Shown here piece by piece: positions 24,808-32,972 of a stretch of 56,196 nucleotides of DNA (positions are counted from its first letter, which is position 1; the number at the start of each line of letters is the position of its first letter). This DNA comes from Veillonella sp. VA142 (GTDB lineage: Bacteria > Bacillota > Negativicutes > Veillonellales > Veillonellaceae). The position numbers and the translations under genes were made by a program. The notes beneath the pieces were generated by a model. The model searched no databases, had not been told where the DNA came from, and saw nothing but the letters and a program-made list of their open reading frames with translations. Location: contig NZ_RQVN01000011.1 of assembly GCF_003992135.1 (NCBI RefSeq), forward strand, positions 1-56,196, given 5' to 3'.

Positions 24808-25520
24808 GGTATCTCCTTCATCATAAAATTAGCGGCGTCCGCTGAGACTAAGTGTAATTGTGTGTGTCCCCAATGGGACGGCACTTTTAGGAATGATGTT
24901 TTATCGTGTAAATGACCAAATACGCAGTGATCTATATGGTACTGTTCTAATAGGTCTGTAAATCCATTGGCATGATTTTCCAATGTAGGTGGATAATGCA
25001 GTAAAAGTATGCGTGTTACCTGAGTAGGGTTATCGCCACTTTCATTGATGGCAGTTTCCATCGCTTCCAGAGCGGTCTTAGTGCGCATTAATTCCCGCTC
25101 GTAGATGTGGCGGTCATCTTCTTCTTTAAAGAAAGGATCTTGGGGATAGATATACCCTTTGGTGCCACCGAAGGCAATCCCATTGTAGTATAGTCCTCTG
25201 CCTTGCAAGAAAGTGATGCGCCCTTCCATAAGGGTATTCATTTTTTGCAGGCTCGTCCACCAGTAATCGTGATTACCGCGGATCATAAATTTTTGGCCTG
25301 GTAAATCAGAGATAGCATCTAAGTCCACTTGTGCATCGCTGAGTCGCATAGCCCAAGACATATCACCGACTAGAAAGACTAGGTCATCAGGCCCTATATG
25401 TTCTCGCCAGTGTGCTTGGATACGTTCCCAGTGGTTATCCCAGTGTGGACCAAATATGGTCATAGGTTTTGTTGGTGGTTGCCCAGATAGGTGTAAATCG
25501 CCAATGGCAAAAACTTTCAT
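24804..25520 (-). CDS. Calcineurin-like metallophosphoesterase
   Basis: A 238-residue cytoplasmic metallophosphoesterase. The core motifs are visible: VFAIGDLHLSG (D-x-H) near residue 7, LVGDMSWAM (G-D) near residue 58, RGNHDYWW (G-N-H-D) near 85, LLHYPP near 165 and VFGHLHDK (G-H-x-H) near 200. The length fits YfcE- or YmdB-like small phosphoesterases; the substrate is unknown. I choose the ATG at 25520, after GGAGG, because the longer frame from 25592 lacks a ribosome site and lies inside the upstream gene. The upstream stop and this ATG share one base, so the genes are coupled. Confidence 0.85.
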   Translation of the reverse strand: MKVFAIGDLHLSGQPPTKPMTIFGPHWDNHWERIQAHWREHIGPDDLVFLVGDMSWAMRLSDAQVDLDAISDLPGQKFMIRGNHDYWWTSLQKMNTLMEGRITFLQGRGLYYNGIAFGGTKGYIYPQDPFFKEEDDRHIYERELMRTKTALEAMETAINESGDNPTQVTRILLLHYPPTLENHANGFTDLLEQYHIDHCVFGHLHDKTSFLKVPSHWGHTQLHLVSADAANFMMKEIP

Positions 25521-26302
25521 TAAACCTCCAAAGGATTGTGTAAATATGGCTGTATGTGACGGATAACCTCTAAAGCTCGTGTTTCGTGGCATACTTGGGG
25601 AATCCCATAGCCAATAACTAAAGGCGATGTTATATAGCGAGGCACGATTTTGAGGTAGTGAAAGCCGTCATTTATATCATAGAAAAATAGATTATAAGAT
25701 TTCGTATATTTAGAGAAACCTTCTAATATATACCGTAAGGTACGTTGTAAGTAGTTAGCTAGTATAGATGTATCTAATTGTGGATCAAATCGCATATTAA
25801 ATTCAAAGAATCCATGGATAGGACGATTGGATAAGGTCACGCGCAGCTTATCCTGTTCATAGATAAGCCATCCATCAAAATGTTCTCTGTCAATATCTTG
25901 ACGATAATCATAGTCCTCTAGGCCGATGATTTGGCTATGCGGATGATAGATAGATCCGCCAGACATGGGGCCATAGTTTTTAAAGAATAAGACCGATGTA
26001 AAACGAGGGTTGGCTTTTACTTCTTCCCATTTGGTTCGACCAAACTCTAAAATGTGGACCGCATCTGAAAAGGACAATTTAGAATATTCTGTGTGCACAT
26101 GGGGTGGCGTTTCAATGATAACAGTAGGCCATGTGCGTTCTAATACAGGGTATTTATTCATGAGCCAAATGATAGATCCAGATGTATCTAGTATATCGGT
26201 TAATTGCGAGGGTTCGCAAAATGGGCAGTGCCCGTCGCGATTATGCATGCTGTCGGGTTTTGTTTGTCCTAAAGCAATATCAAAAATTAATGGTTTTTTC
26301 AT
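25520..26302 (-). CDS. DUF4931 family, galactose-1-phosphate uridylyltransferase-like protein
   Basis: A 260-residue protein of the HIT/GalT superfamily. It shows a zinc-type pair in CPFCEP near residue 27 and a histidine motif GGSIYHPHSQIIGL near residues 125-135, which corresponds to the GalT active-site region with HxHxQ. A FEFNMRFDP block follows. These suggest nucleotidyl transfer or hydrolysis of a nucleoside-phosphate substrate, but a galactose pathway is not supported by neighbours. It is the first gene of a coupled leftward trio with a phosphoesterase and a 76-aa protein. It is divergent from the NUDIX gene across 90 bp. Function is not assigned. Confidence 0.7.
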   Translation of the reverse strand: MKKPLIFDIALGQTKPDSMHNRDGHCPFCEPSQLTDILDTSGSIIWLMNKYPVLERTWPTVIIETPPHVHTEYSKLSFSDAVHILEFGRTKWEEVKANPRFTSVLFFKNYGPMSGGSIYHPHSQIIGLEDYDYRQDIDREHFDGWLIYEQDKLRVTLSNRPIHGFFEFNMRFDPQLDTSILANYLQRTLRYILEGFSKYTKSYNLFFYDINDGFHYLKIVPRYITSPLVIGYGIPQVCHETRALEVIRHIQPYLHNPLEV

Positions 26303-26361
26303 GGTTCACCTCACTAGTACTATAGTATCATAGGGGATGATGTTTATGAAAGTGTGAAACA

Positions 26362-26370
26362 TGATATAAT
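26362..26370 (+). promoter_or_regulatory. Extended -10 promoter of the NUDIX-mutY genes
   Basis: TGA before TATAAT forms an extended -10 box 22 bp upstream of the NUDIX start codon, with AGGAGG between. No clear -35 box is present. Confidence 0.5.
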
Positions 26371-26391
26371 AAAAAAAGAATAGGAGGAATT

Positions 26392-26919
26392 ATGAGACCT
26401 ACAACATTATGTTTTCCAAAACGGGAAGATTTATTTTTATTGGGACGAAAAAAACGTGGCTTTGGAGCCGGTTATTATAATGGATTTGGTGGTAAAATTG
26501 AGGACGGTGAAAGTTTCCGTGCCTGCGCAGTGCGTGAAGTGTTTGAGGAAGTCTCTTTGCTAGTGAAGCAAGAAGACTTACAGGCGGTGGCGATCTTGGA
26601 CTTTCAGTTTCCTTATTCACCAGAGTTGAGCCATATTAGTTATGTATATATAGTGGAACAATTTCAAGGCATTCCTTTGGAATCGGAAGAGATGGAGCCT
26701 CATTGGTTTACGTTGGAGAACACTCCCTTTGATCATATGTGGGCTGGTGATGAAGAGTGGATTCCACGGATTTGGCGTGGCGAGAAGTTGAAAGGTGTTA
26801 TTACTTTCAAAGAAGATAATAGTACGATAGAATCCATGCAATTTGCAATTGTAGAAGAGGTGCTAGAAAGCGACGATGTAGACCGTGTGACGGCTTGGAT
26901 ATATGAGGGCATGAAGTGA
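26392..26919 (+). CDS. NUDIX hydrolase, MutT-like
   Basis: A 175-residue NUDIX hydrolase, probably cleaning oxidised nucleotides such as 8-oxo-dGTP. The Nudix box is GKIEDGESFRACAVREVFEE, with the catalytic REVFEE. The residue after it that is usually Gly is Ser here (VSL), a minor deviation. The first lines (RPTTLCFPKREDLFLLGRKKRGFGAGYYNGFGG) are very like MTH1-type 8-oxo-dGTP diphosphatases. It overlaps mutY by 4 bp (GTGA), so the two oxidised-guanine repair functions are coupled. Other NUDIX substrates cannot be excluded. Confidence 0.85.
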   Translation: MRPTTLCFPKREDLFLLGRKKRGFGAGYYNGFGGKIEDGESFRACAVREVFEEVSLLVKQEDLQAVAILDFQFPYSPELSHISYVYIVEQFQGIPLESEEMEPHWFTLENTPFDHMWAGDEEWIPRIWRGEKLKGVITFKEDNSTIESMQFAIVEEVLESDDVDRVTAWIYEGMK

Positions 26920-28058
26920 AACAAGTAGAACAGCAAAGCCAAGTGGCATGGACGAAACATTTGTTAGATTGGTATGATGTGCATAAGCGTGATTTACCTT
27001 GGCGTGAAAGTAAAGACCCTTATCGGATTTGGGTGTCGGAAGTGATGTCTCAACAAACTCGAATTGAGGCCATGCGTCCTTATTTTGAAAACTGGGTATT
27101 GCAATTTCCAACACTTGAAAGTTTAGCTAGTGCCGAAGAAGATACGGTGGTTAGGGCATGGCAAGGTCTTGGATATTACTCCAGAGCTCGTAATTTACAC
27201 CAAGGTGTGAAAGAAGTAGTAGAAACCTATGGAGGTCAAGTACCGAGAACACGGAAGGAAATGGAATCCTTAAAAGGTGTAGGCTCCTATACAGCAGGAG
27301 CAGTGCTCTCTATTGCGTATAATCTTCGTGAACCTGCCGTAGATGGCAATGTACTTCGCGTGTATGCTCGTCTGTACGATATCCATGAAGATATTCTAGG
27401 TACCGTAGGGAAAAAAGCGATTACTACATTGGTAGAAGAGACCATGCCCTACGATCGACCAGGCGACTTTAACGAAGCCCTCATGGACTTTGGTGCATCG
27501 ATTTGTATTCCTAAAACACCCCGCTGTGAGTCCTGTCCATTAGTACAGGATTGTGCAGCAAAAGCAGCAGGAACAGAGCAACAATTACCTATACGGATTA
27601 AGAAAACAAAGGTGCAGTCTGTACAGCTCTACGTAGGGATTGTCCAAACGCTAGAGGGCTACTATGTGCTCCATCGAAGACCTAAAGAGGGATTGCTACA
27701 AAATATGTGGGAGTTTCCAAGTATAGAAGGTGGTACAGCAGAGAGCCGCAAAGTAGAATTAGTTGAGGTATTACAATCCATTGGGGTTATAGTCACTATG
27801 GAACGACCTATGATAAAGGAAGTGACGCATATTTTTAGTCATCGCAAATGGACTATGAAAGGCTATCGAGGAGAAGCTACAGAGGTAGCAATAGATTCAT
27901 CGAATACGATTGTGCTGGAAGGTGATGAAGCGGTGCAACAAGCTATAGCAGAGGGTCAGATTATTCCTCTGAAGGAGGATTGGATTCTCTGTCGGAAAGA
28001 AGCCTTTCACGTCTTGCCTTGGGCGGGACCTCATGGTAAATTCATTGATCTTTGTTAA
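26916..28058 (+). CDS. mutY: A/G-specific adenine glycosylase MutY
   Basis: A base-excision enzyme that removes adenine mispaired with 8-oxoguanine. The 380 residues include the helix-hairpin-helix LKGVGSYTAGAVLSIAY near residue 115 and the catalytic aspartate in VDGNVLRVYARL. An iron-sulfur cluster motif follows, CIPKTPRCESCPLVQDC, with C-x6-C-x2-C-x5-C spacing. The early QQTRIEAMRPYFENW carries the catalytic glutamate. The C-terminal 130 residues form a NUDIX-like domain for 8-oxoG recognition (LHRRPKEGLLQNMWEFPS). It starts at GTG 26916, which overlaps the NUDIX gene stop. This places two oxidised-guanine defences in one transcript. Confidence 0.95.
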   Translation: MKQVEQQSQVAWTKHLLDWYDVHKRDLPWRESKDPYRIWVSEVMSQQTRIEAMRPYFENWVLQFPTLESLASAEEDTVVRAWQGLGYYSRARNLHQGVKEVVETYGGQVPRTRKEMESLKGVGSYTAGAVLSIAYNLREPAVDGNVLRVYARLYDIHEDILGTVGKKAITTLVEETMPYDRPGDFNEALMDFGASICIPKTPRCESCPLVQDCAAKAAGTEQQLPIRIKKTKVQSVQLYVGIVQTLEGYYVLHRRPKEGLLQNMWEFPSIEGGTAESRKVELVEVLQSIGVIVTMERPMIKEVTHIFSHRKWTMKGYRGEATEVAIDSSNTIVLEGDEAVQQAIAEGQIIPLKEDWILCRKEAFHVLPWAGPHGKFIDLC

Positions 28059-28080
28059 TCTATACCGAGGAGTGATATAG

Positions 28081-29256
28081 ATGAGAATATATATCTTAGC
28101 AGGTATTCTAGTACTTGCAATGTTTATCTTTGGAGCTATGACAGGATATGTGGTGGCCCTATTTAGAAGAAATAGTAAACGTAAAGGGTTCCTCTATGGG
28201 GGTGGGCTGGGATTGGCTCTTGCCATAGGTACTATTTTGTTGCAAGGAATTATGTATGGTATCCATGGTGGAATCCTACCAAGCTTAGTGCGACCTGTGC
28301 TACTAGAGCTAAATGGATTGGTAGTGGCACTGGTTGCTACCTGTCTTGTATTGGCTGTATTTGGGATATGTTATATATTGTTACACCTAGCCAATAGAAC
28401 TGTGAATGAAGATGATCCTCTATACATAGGGCGGAGAAACTTCTTTAAACGTACTGCTGTGGTGGTGCCTGCTGTAGTAGGTGTCACAGGGTCGGTGGCG
28501 GCATTTCAGGGGAATAGTGAATTACAATTGCGTAAGTTACAACTTTCACTGAAAGATAGACCTGAGGTGCTGAAAGGGTATAAAATTGGACAACTTAGTG
28601 ATATTCATTTAGGGCCATTTATCGGCATGGACAAGCTGGAAGAAATGGTGGATGCCATTGCCAGTGAACAGCCTAATCGATTGGTCATTACGGGAGATTT
28701 AATCGATGAACTAGGATATCTTGATGAAGTGGCGGATTATTTAGATAGTCGTGTAAAAGACTTTCCAGATGGTATCGATTATATTTTGGGGAACCACGAG
28801 TACCGCGTCGATGTAGAACGTGTATGGAACCGATTAAGTCAAACGAAGATGCACATGTATCGCAACAGTCATCAACTAATATTAGGGGGACCTCGTCCTG
28901 TGTACCTAGTGGGCATGGATTACCACTTTAAAGATGATGTGCAAGAGGAAAATGTACGCTTGTTGGATAAAGCTATGAAAGGTATGCCTGATAATGCATA
29001 TCCTATTTTGCTAGCCCATCATCCAAACTATATTCCAGAAGCATTTCGAAGACACATTTCCTTAACCTTATCTGGGCATACTCATGGTGGACAGATCAAC
29101 TTGTGGGGCATAAACCTAGTGCCGGTGTATAAGCCGTACTGGAAAGGACTCTACGAAGAAGAAGGTTTATTTGCCTATGTGAGTCGAGGGTCGGGACATT
29201 GGTTCCCCGTGCGGTTGAACTGTGCTAGAGAAGTGACGGTGTTTACTGTTTTATAA
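28081..29256 (+). CDS. Membrane-anchored metallophosphoesterase (YkuE-like)
   Basis: A 391-residue protein with three membrane segments in the first 110 residues, then a basic RRNFFKRTAVVVPAVVGVTGSVAAF segment. That last segment resembles a Tat signal (RRxFF) placed internally. The phosphoesterase domain starts near residue 155: QLSDIHLGPF, VITGDLIDELG, ILGNHEYRVD, ILLAHHPNYIP and LSGHTHGGQ. This set matches the YkuE/YaeI group, which includes lipid A or phosphodiester-lipid hydrolases. It lies 22 bp after mutY. An envelope lipid substrate is a reasonable inference. Confidence 0.8.
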   Translation: MRIYILAGILVLAMFIFGAMTGYVVALFRRNSKRKGFLYGGGLGLALAIGTILLQGIMYGIHGGILPSLVRPVLLELNGLVVALVATCLVLAVFGICYILLHLANRTVNEDDPLYIGRRNFFKRTAVVVPAVVGVTGSVAAFQGNSELQLRKLQLSLKDRPEVLKGYKIGQLSDIHLGPFIGMDKLEEMVDAIASEQPNRLVITGDLIDELGYLDEVADYLDSRVKDFPDGIDYILGNHEYRVDVERVWNRLSQTKMHMYRNSHQLILGGPRPVYLVGMDYHFKDDVQEENVRLLDKAMKGMPDNAYPILLAHHPNYIPEAFRRHISLTLSGHTHGGQINLWGINLVPVYKPYWKGLYEEEGLFAYVSRGSGHWFPVRLNCAREVTVFTVL

Positions 29257-29333
29257 GGGCATGTATATTTTATGTATGTGGTAAAATTAGTTAGTACATT
29301 ATCTTGCAATTCGTAAAATTTGGAATACAATAA

Positions 29334-29350
29334 ATGATATCCATTATCAT
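29334..29350. promoter_or_regulatory. Fur-like dyad upstream of the metal transporter
   Basis: A 17-bp site matches the palindromic Fur core ATGATAATCATTATCAT at 15 of 17 positions. A related TTGATAATAAGGGTAAT follows 18 bp later. It lies about 70 bp upstream of the -35 box, so direct repression is not certain. A Zur or MntR site is an alternative. Confidence 0.4.
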
Positions 29351-29419
29351 ATATAAAATTGATAATAAGGGTAATAGCTAATTCTTTCATTCTTTGAAAT
29401 ATATATTTAAAAATTTATA

Positions 29420-29448
29420 TTGAGAGATAATATCAATTGTGGTATAGT
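29420..29448 (+). promoter_or_regulatory. Promoter of the Zn/Mn transporter operon
   Basis: TTGAGA, a 17-nt spacer and TATAGT. Transcription would start near 29455, about 75 nt upstream of the lipoprotein start codon. Confidence 0.65.
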
Positions 29449-29529
29449 ATAAGTAAGTAAGACTCATGTAATTTTTAATTTAGGGATAGTACTGGAAATC
29501 CCACACGTATTAGAAAAGGAGGAAAGACT

Positions 29530-30471
29530 ATGAAAGAATTTAAAATTTGGCGGTTGTTCATTGTGTTTGCCGTTTGTATCATGGCTATTGCAGGCTGTGG
29601 AAAACAAGCGGATACGGTACAAGATGGTAAGCCATTACAAGTAGTAACTACTACAACAATGATTACAGATTTAGTACAAAAAATTGGTGGTGACCATGTA
29701 ACAGTGCAAGGTTTGATGGGTCCTGGAGTGGATCCACATTTATACCAAGCTAGCGCAGGTGATGTATCTACACTACAAAAAGGTGATATTATATTCTTGA
29801 ATGGTATCCATTTGGAAGGTAAAATGGGACAAGTATTCCAAGAATTGAAAAAATCTAATAAAACTGTAGTGGAAGTGTCGAAAGATATGGATCCATCTAC
29901 TATATTAGCTTTTAAGGAAGAAGGCCCAGGTGCAAAAGACCCTCATATTTGGTTTGATGTACAAAACTGGAAATTAGCTGCCAAAGTGGTCAAAGATACA
30001 TTGGTAGAGAAAGATCCTAGCCATGAAAAAGATTATGTTGCTAATTACGAAGCATATATGAAAGAATTAGAGGCAGCAGATCAATATATTAAAGATAGAA
30101 CAAAAGAAATTCCTGAACAATCTCGCATATTAGTAACGGCTCATGATGCATTCCATTACTTTGCCCGTGCTTATGGCTTTGAGGTAAAAGGCTTACAAGG
30201 CATTAGTACAGAGACAGAGGCTGGTACTAAAGATATGAATGACTTGGTACAATTTATTGTAGATCATAAAATCAAAGCTATCTTCGTAGAATCTTCTGTT
30301 CCTCATAAAACAATTGAAGCTGTACAAGAAGCATGTAAAGCTAAAGGTTGGGACGTGGCTATCGGAGGCGAACTATACTCTGATTCCTTAGGCTCTCCAA
30401 ACACAGAAGGCGGCACTTATATTGGTATGGTCAAAGCTAATATTGATACGATTGTAGGAGCTCTTAAATGA
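29530..30471 (+). CDS. Metal ABC transporter substrate-binding lipoprotein (ZnuA/TroA family)
   Basis: A 313-residue cluster A-I solute-binding protein for Zn or Mn. A lipoprotein signal ends in the lipobox IAGC, with Cys23 the likely lipidated residue. The metal ligands of the family are recognisable: His in GVDPHLYQ, His in DPHIWFD, His in VTAHDAFHYFA, and an acidic ligand near the C-terminus (GGELYSDSLG). There is no long His-rich loop, which is more usual of Mn-type (TroA/PsaA) than of ZnuA proteins. It opens a four-gene operon with ATPase and two permeases. The AAAAGGAGG ribosome site is strong. Confidence 0.9.
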   Translation: MKEFKIWRLFIVFAVCIMAIAGCGKQADTVQDGKPLQVVTTTTMITDLVQKIGGDHVTVQGLMGPGVDPHLYQASAGDVSTLQKGDIIFLNGIHLEGKMGQVFQELKKSNKTVVEVSKDMDPSTILAFKEEGPGAKDPHIWFDVQNWKLAAKVVKDTLVEKDPSHEKDYVANYEAYMKELEAADQYIKDRTKEIPEQSRILVTAHDAFHYFARAYGFEVKGLQGISTETEAGTKDMNDLVQFIVDHKIKAIFVESSVPHKTIEAVQEACKAKGWDVAIGGELYSDSLGSPNTEGGTYIGMVKANIDTIVGALK

Positions 30472-31217
30472 TGAATGATAACAAGTGTATTCTGAAAGTA
30501 GATCATCTTTCAGTAGCCTATGATGATACAGTAGTGCTGAAAGATGTATCCTTTCAGATTAAAAAAGGAACGATGACGGCCATGGTTGGCCCCAATGGTG
30601 CTGGTAAATCTACTTTAGTGAAAGCTATATTAGGACTGGTGCCGGTATTAGAAGGAATGATTGATTTAACATTAGATGCTAAAACAGTTTCTGCCTATGG
30701 AGGAACGAAAACAAATAGTATTTATAACCATATTTCCTATGTACCGCAAACCTCAGCAGTAGATTGGGAGTATCCTATCACTGTGTTTGAGGTGGTATTG
30801 ATGGGCACCTACCGCAGACTGGGATGGTTTAAACGGCCAGGGAAACGTGAACGAGAAGAGGCGACCAAAGCCTTACAGACGGTAGGTATGTTAGACTATG
30901 CACAACGGTCTATATCACAATTGTCAGGGGGACAGCAACAGCGTGTATTCCTAGCCCGTGCCTTGGTGGAAAACCAAGAGGTATACTTGCTAGATGAACC
31001 TTTCAAAGGTATTGATAAGACTACAGAATCTGTGCTAGTGAAGATCATGAAAGAAATGCAAGCAGCAGGCAAAACTTTGCTCATTGTGCACCATAATTTA
31101 CAGACCTTAGAAGCTTATTTTGATCAAGTTCTTTGCATCAATCGTAGATTGGTGGGTATGGGACCAGTTCAAGATGTAGTAGGATCCCATCTCCTAGATG
31201 AGACATTTTCATACTAG
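30468..31217 (+). CDS. Metal ABC transporter ATP-binding protein
   Basis: The 249-residue ATPase of the Zn/Mn importer. The Walker A motif is GPNGAGKSTL near residue 40. The Q-loop lies in SYVPQTSAVDW, the signature is LSGGQQQRVFLARAL near 145, and Walker B is VYLLDEP. The conserved VDWEYPITV block after the Q-loop is typical of the TroB/MntB metal group. Its ATG overlaps the lipoprotein stop (ATGA), and the first permease starts 8 bp after its stop. Confidence 0.92.
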   Translation: MMNDNKCILKVDHLSVAYDDTVVLKDVSFQIKKGTMTAMVGPNGAGKSTLVKAILGLVPVLEGMIDLTLDAKTVSAYGGTKTNSIYNHISYVPQTSAVDWEYPITVFEVVLMGTYRRLGWFKRPGKREREEATKALQTVGMLDYAQRSISQLSGGQQQRVFLARALVENQEVYLLDEPFKGIDKTTESVLVKIMKEMQAAGKTLLIVHHNLQTLEAYFDQVLCINRRLVGMGPVQDVVGSHLLDETFSY

Positions 31218-31225
31218 GAGGCTTT

Positions 31226-32074
31226 ATGGAATTATTACAACAATATACATTTCAAATTGTCGCATTGGGAACTGTTATATTAGGCCTAGTGTGTGGTGTG
31301 ATAGGAACCTTTGCAGTATTACGCCAAGAAAGCCTGTTAGGGGATGGCGCAGCTCATTCTACACTACCTGGAGTAGTGGCGGGATTTCTGTTAACAGGTG
31401 TGAAAGATACGACCGTATTATTACTAGGTGCCATATGCACAGCTTGTTTATCAGAATGGATTATGCACAAAACATCCCAAAAAGGAGTTCATTTTGATGC
31501 TGCACTAGCTACGATTTTAGCGGCTTTCTTTGGATTTGGGACAGTGTTATTGACTCGCGTGAAAACCATGGAAAATGCTGGACAGGCAGGCTTGAATACG
31601 TTTATCTTTGGACAGGCTGTGACCATGATGCAAAGTGATATTTGGGTGATGATCATTTGTGGTACCTGCATTATAGGGGGGGTCATTGTACTTTGGAAAG
31701 AATTGAGCCTTACTGTATTTGACCCTATCGAGGCGCAGTTGATGGGTATCCCAGTGTCAAAAGTACGATTTTTTTATCGTGCGGCTCTTATAGTAGCTAT
31801 TGTGATTGGAATACGAACAGTAGGAGTTGTATTAATTAGTTCCTTGCTGATTGGACCAGCCATGATTGGCCGTCAGTGGACACATTCCTTGCGTACCTTG
31901 GTAGTGATTGCTGGTATTAGCGGTGGTATGGTAGCCTTTATGGGGACCTTTGTGAGCGCACTATGGGGAAATCTTCCTACAGGACCTATGATTATCATAG
32001 TTATGACTAGTATGATTTTATTAAGCTTAGCATTGGCCACAGGTAAACGCCTTGTTAGGAGGTGTTTTGTATGA
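31226..32074 (+). CDS. Metal ABC transporter permease 1
   Basis: A 282-residue ABC-3 family permease with about eight membrane segments. It has the family start (QIVALGTVILGLVCGVIGTFAVLRQESLLGDGAAHSTLPG). The conserved late block VGVVLISSLLIGPAM is also present. A cytoplasmic coupling region (FDPIEAQLMGIPV) should contact the ATPase. It lies between the ATPase and a second permease and overlaps the latter by 4 bp. Two different permeases per operon is the TroCD arrangement, pointing to a heterodimeric pore. Metal choice between Mn, Zn and Fe is not decidable here. Confidence 0.9.
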   Translation: MELLQQYTFQIVALGTVILGLVCGVIGTFAVLRQESLLGDGAAHSTLPGVVAGFLLTGVKDTTVLLLGAICTACLSEWIMHKTSQKGVHFDAALATILAAFFGFGTVLLTRVKTMENAGQAGLNTFIFGQAVTMMQSDIWVMIICGTCIIGGVIVLWKELSLTVFDPIEAQLMGIPVSKVRFFYRAALIVAIVIGIRTVGVVLISSLLIGPAMIGRQWTHSLRTLVVIAGISGGMVAFMGTFVSALWGNLPTGPMIIIVMTSMILLSLALATGKRLVRRCFV

Positions 32075-32916
32075 GCCATATATTAGAAATTTGGGGGATT
32101 GCTACAGTCACTGGTATCAGTTGTAGCCTCATAGGTACATTCTTGGTATTACGCCGTTTATCTATGATGGTAGATGCTATAACACATACTGTTTTTTTAG
32201 GCATTGTATTAGCCTTTTTGGTAACAAAAGATTTAAATTCTCCTTGGCTTATCATTGGTGCTACAGCCATGGGCGTAGGCACTGTGTATGCAGTGGAATG
32301 GATGCAACAACGTCGCTACATTCGGCCAGATTCCGCTATTGGTATCGTATTTCCCTTTTTATTTGCCTTAGCCATTGTACTAGTTACCTTATTTGGAAAA
32401 CATGTCCACTTAGATGTAGATACAGCGATTCTAGGTGATTTAGCGTTTGCTACTTTCCAACGATTCACCATAGATGCCTATGATTTAGGACCTATGTTGT
32501 TATGGATTGCGATTTTAGTGTGTGTTCTCAATGCAGTGTGCATTGCACTCTTTAAGAAGGAATTAATTCTGATAACCTTTGATCCTGTATGTGCTAAAGT
32601 GTATCAAGCAATGCCTATGGCGGTGTCTTATGGGCTTATGACATTGACATCCTTAACAACAGTATCTTCGTTTCAAACTGTGGGGGCTATTTTGGTAACT
32701 GGCTGTATGATTGGACCGCCAGCGACAGCATTTATGCTATCTCGAACTGTGAAAGCTATGCTACTTATCAGTATGACAGTAGCTACGATAGCTACTACCA
32801 TCGGCGTAGCATTAGCATTCCTTTGGGATGTATCTATTGGTGGTATGATTGCTACGGTGATTGGATGTATTTATGGAGTAGTATGGATCTATAAATATGG
32901 CGGAAAAAATAAATGA
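32071..32916 (+). CDS. Metal ABC transporter permease 2
   Basis: The second ABC-3 family permease, 281 residues. It shows the same fold and signatures: SLIGTFLVLRRLSMMVDAITHTVFLG near the start, TFDPVCAKVYQAMP as coupling region, and VGAILVTGCMIGPPATA near residue 215. I choose the ATG at 32071, eight bases after AGGAGG, instead of the GTG at 32062 inside that site. It overlaps permease 1 by 4 bp and ends the operon at the palindromic terminator 32920-32955. Confidence 0.9.
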   Translation: MSHILEIWGIATVTGISCSLIGTFLVLRRLSMMVDAITHTVFLGIVLAFLVTKDLNSPWLIIGATAMGVGTVYAVEWMQQRRYIRPDSAIGIVFPFLFALAIVLVTLFGKHVHLDVDTAILGDLAFATFQRFTIDAYDLGPMLLWIAILVCVLNAVCIALFKKELILITFDPVCAKVYQAMPMAVSYGLMTLTSLTTVSSFQTVGAILVTGCMIGPPATAFMLSRTVKAMLLISMTVATIATTIGVALAFLWDVSIGGMIATVIGCIYGVVWIYKYGGKNK

Positions 32917-32919
32917 TAT

Positions 32920-32955
32920 AAAAAGGTCTGTAACCCTAGGGTTACAGACCTTTTT
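32920..32955. terminator. Perfect palindromic bidirectional terminator
   Basis: An 18-bp arm (AAAAAGGTCTGTAACCCT) is followed directly by its exact reverse complement. It serves both the rightward metal transporter operon and the leftward OPT gene, which end 57 bp apart. Confidence 0.95.
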
Positions 32956-32972
32956 GTGATATGTGTAGTGTT

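Noticed and set aside
29256-29529. Riboswitch in the metal transporter leader
   Set aside because: Only a short GGGAT/ATCCC hairpin is visible; it does not match a known Mn or Co riboswitch pattern.
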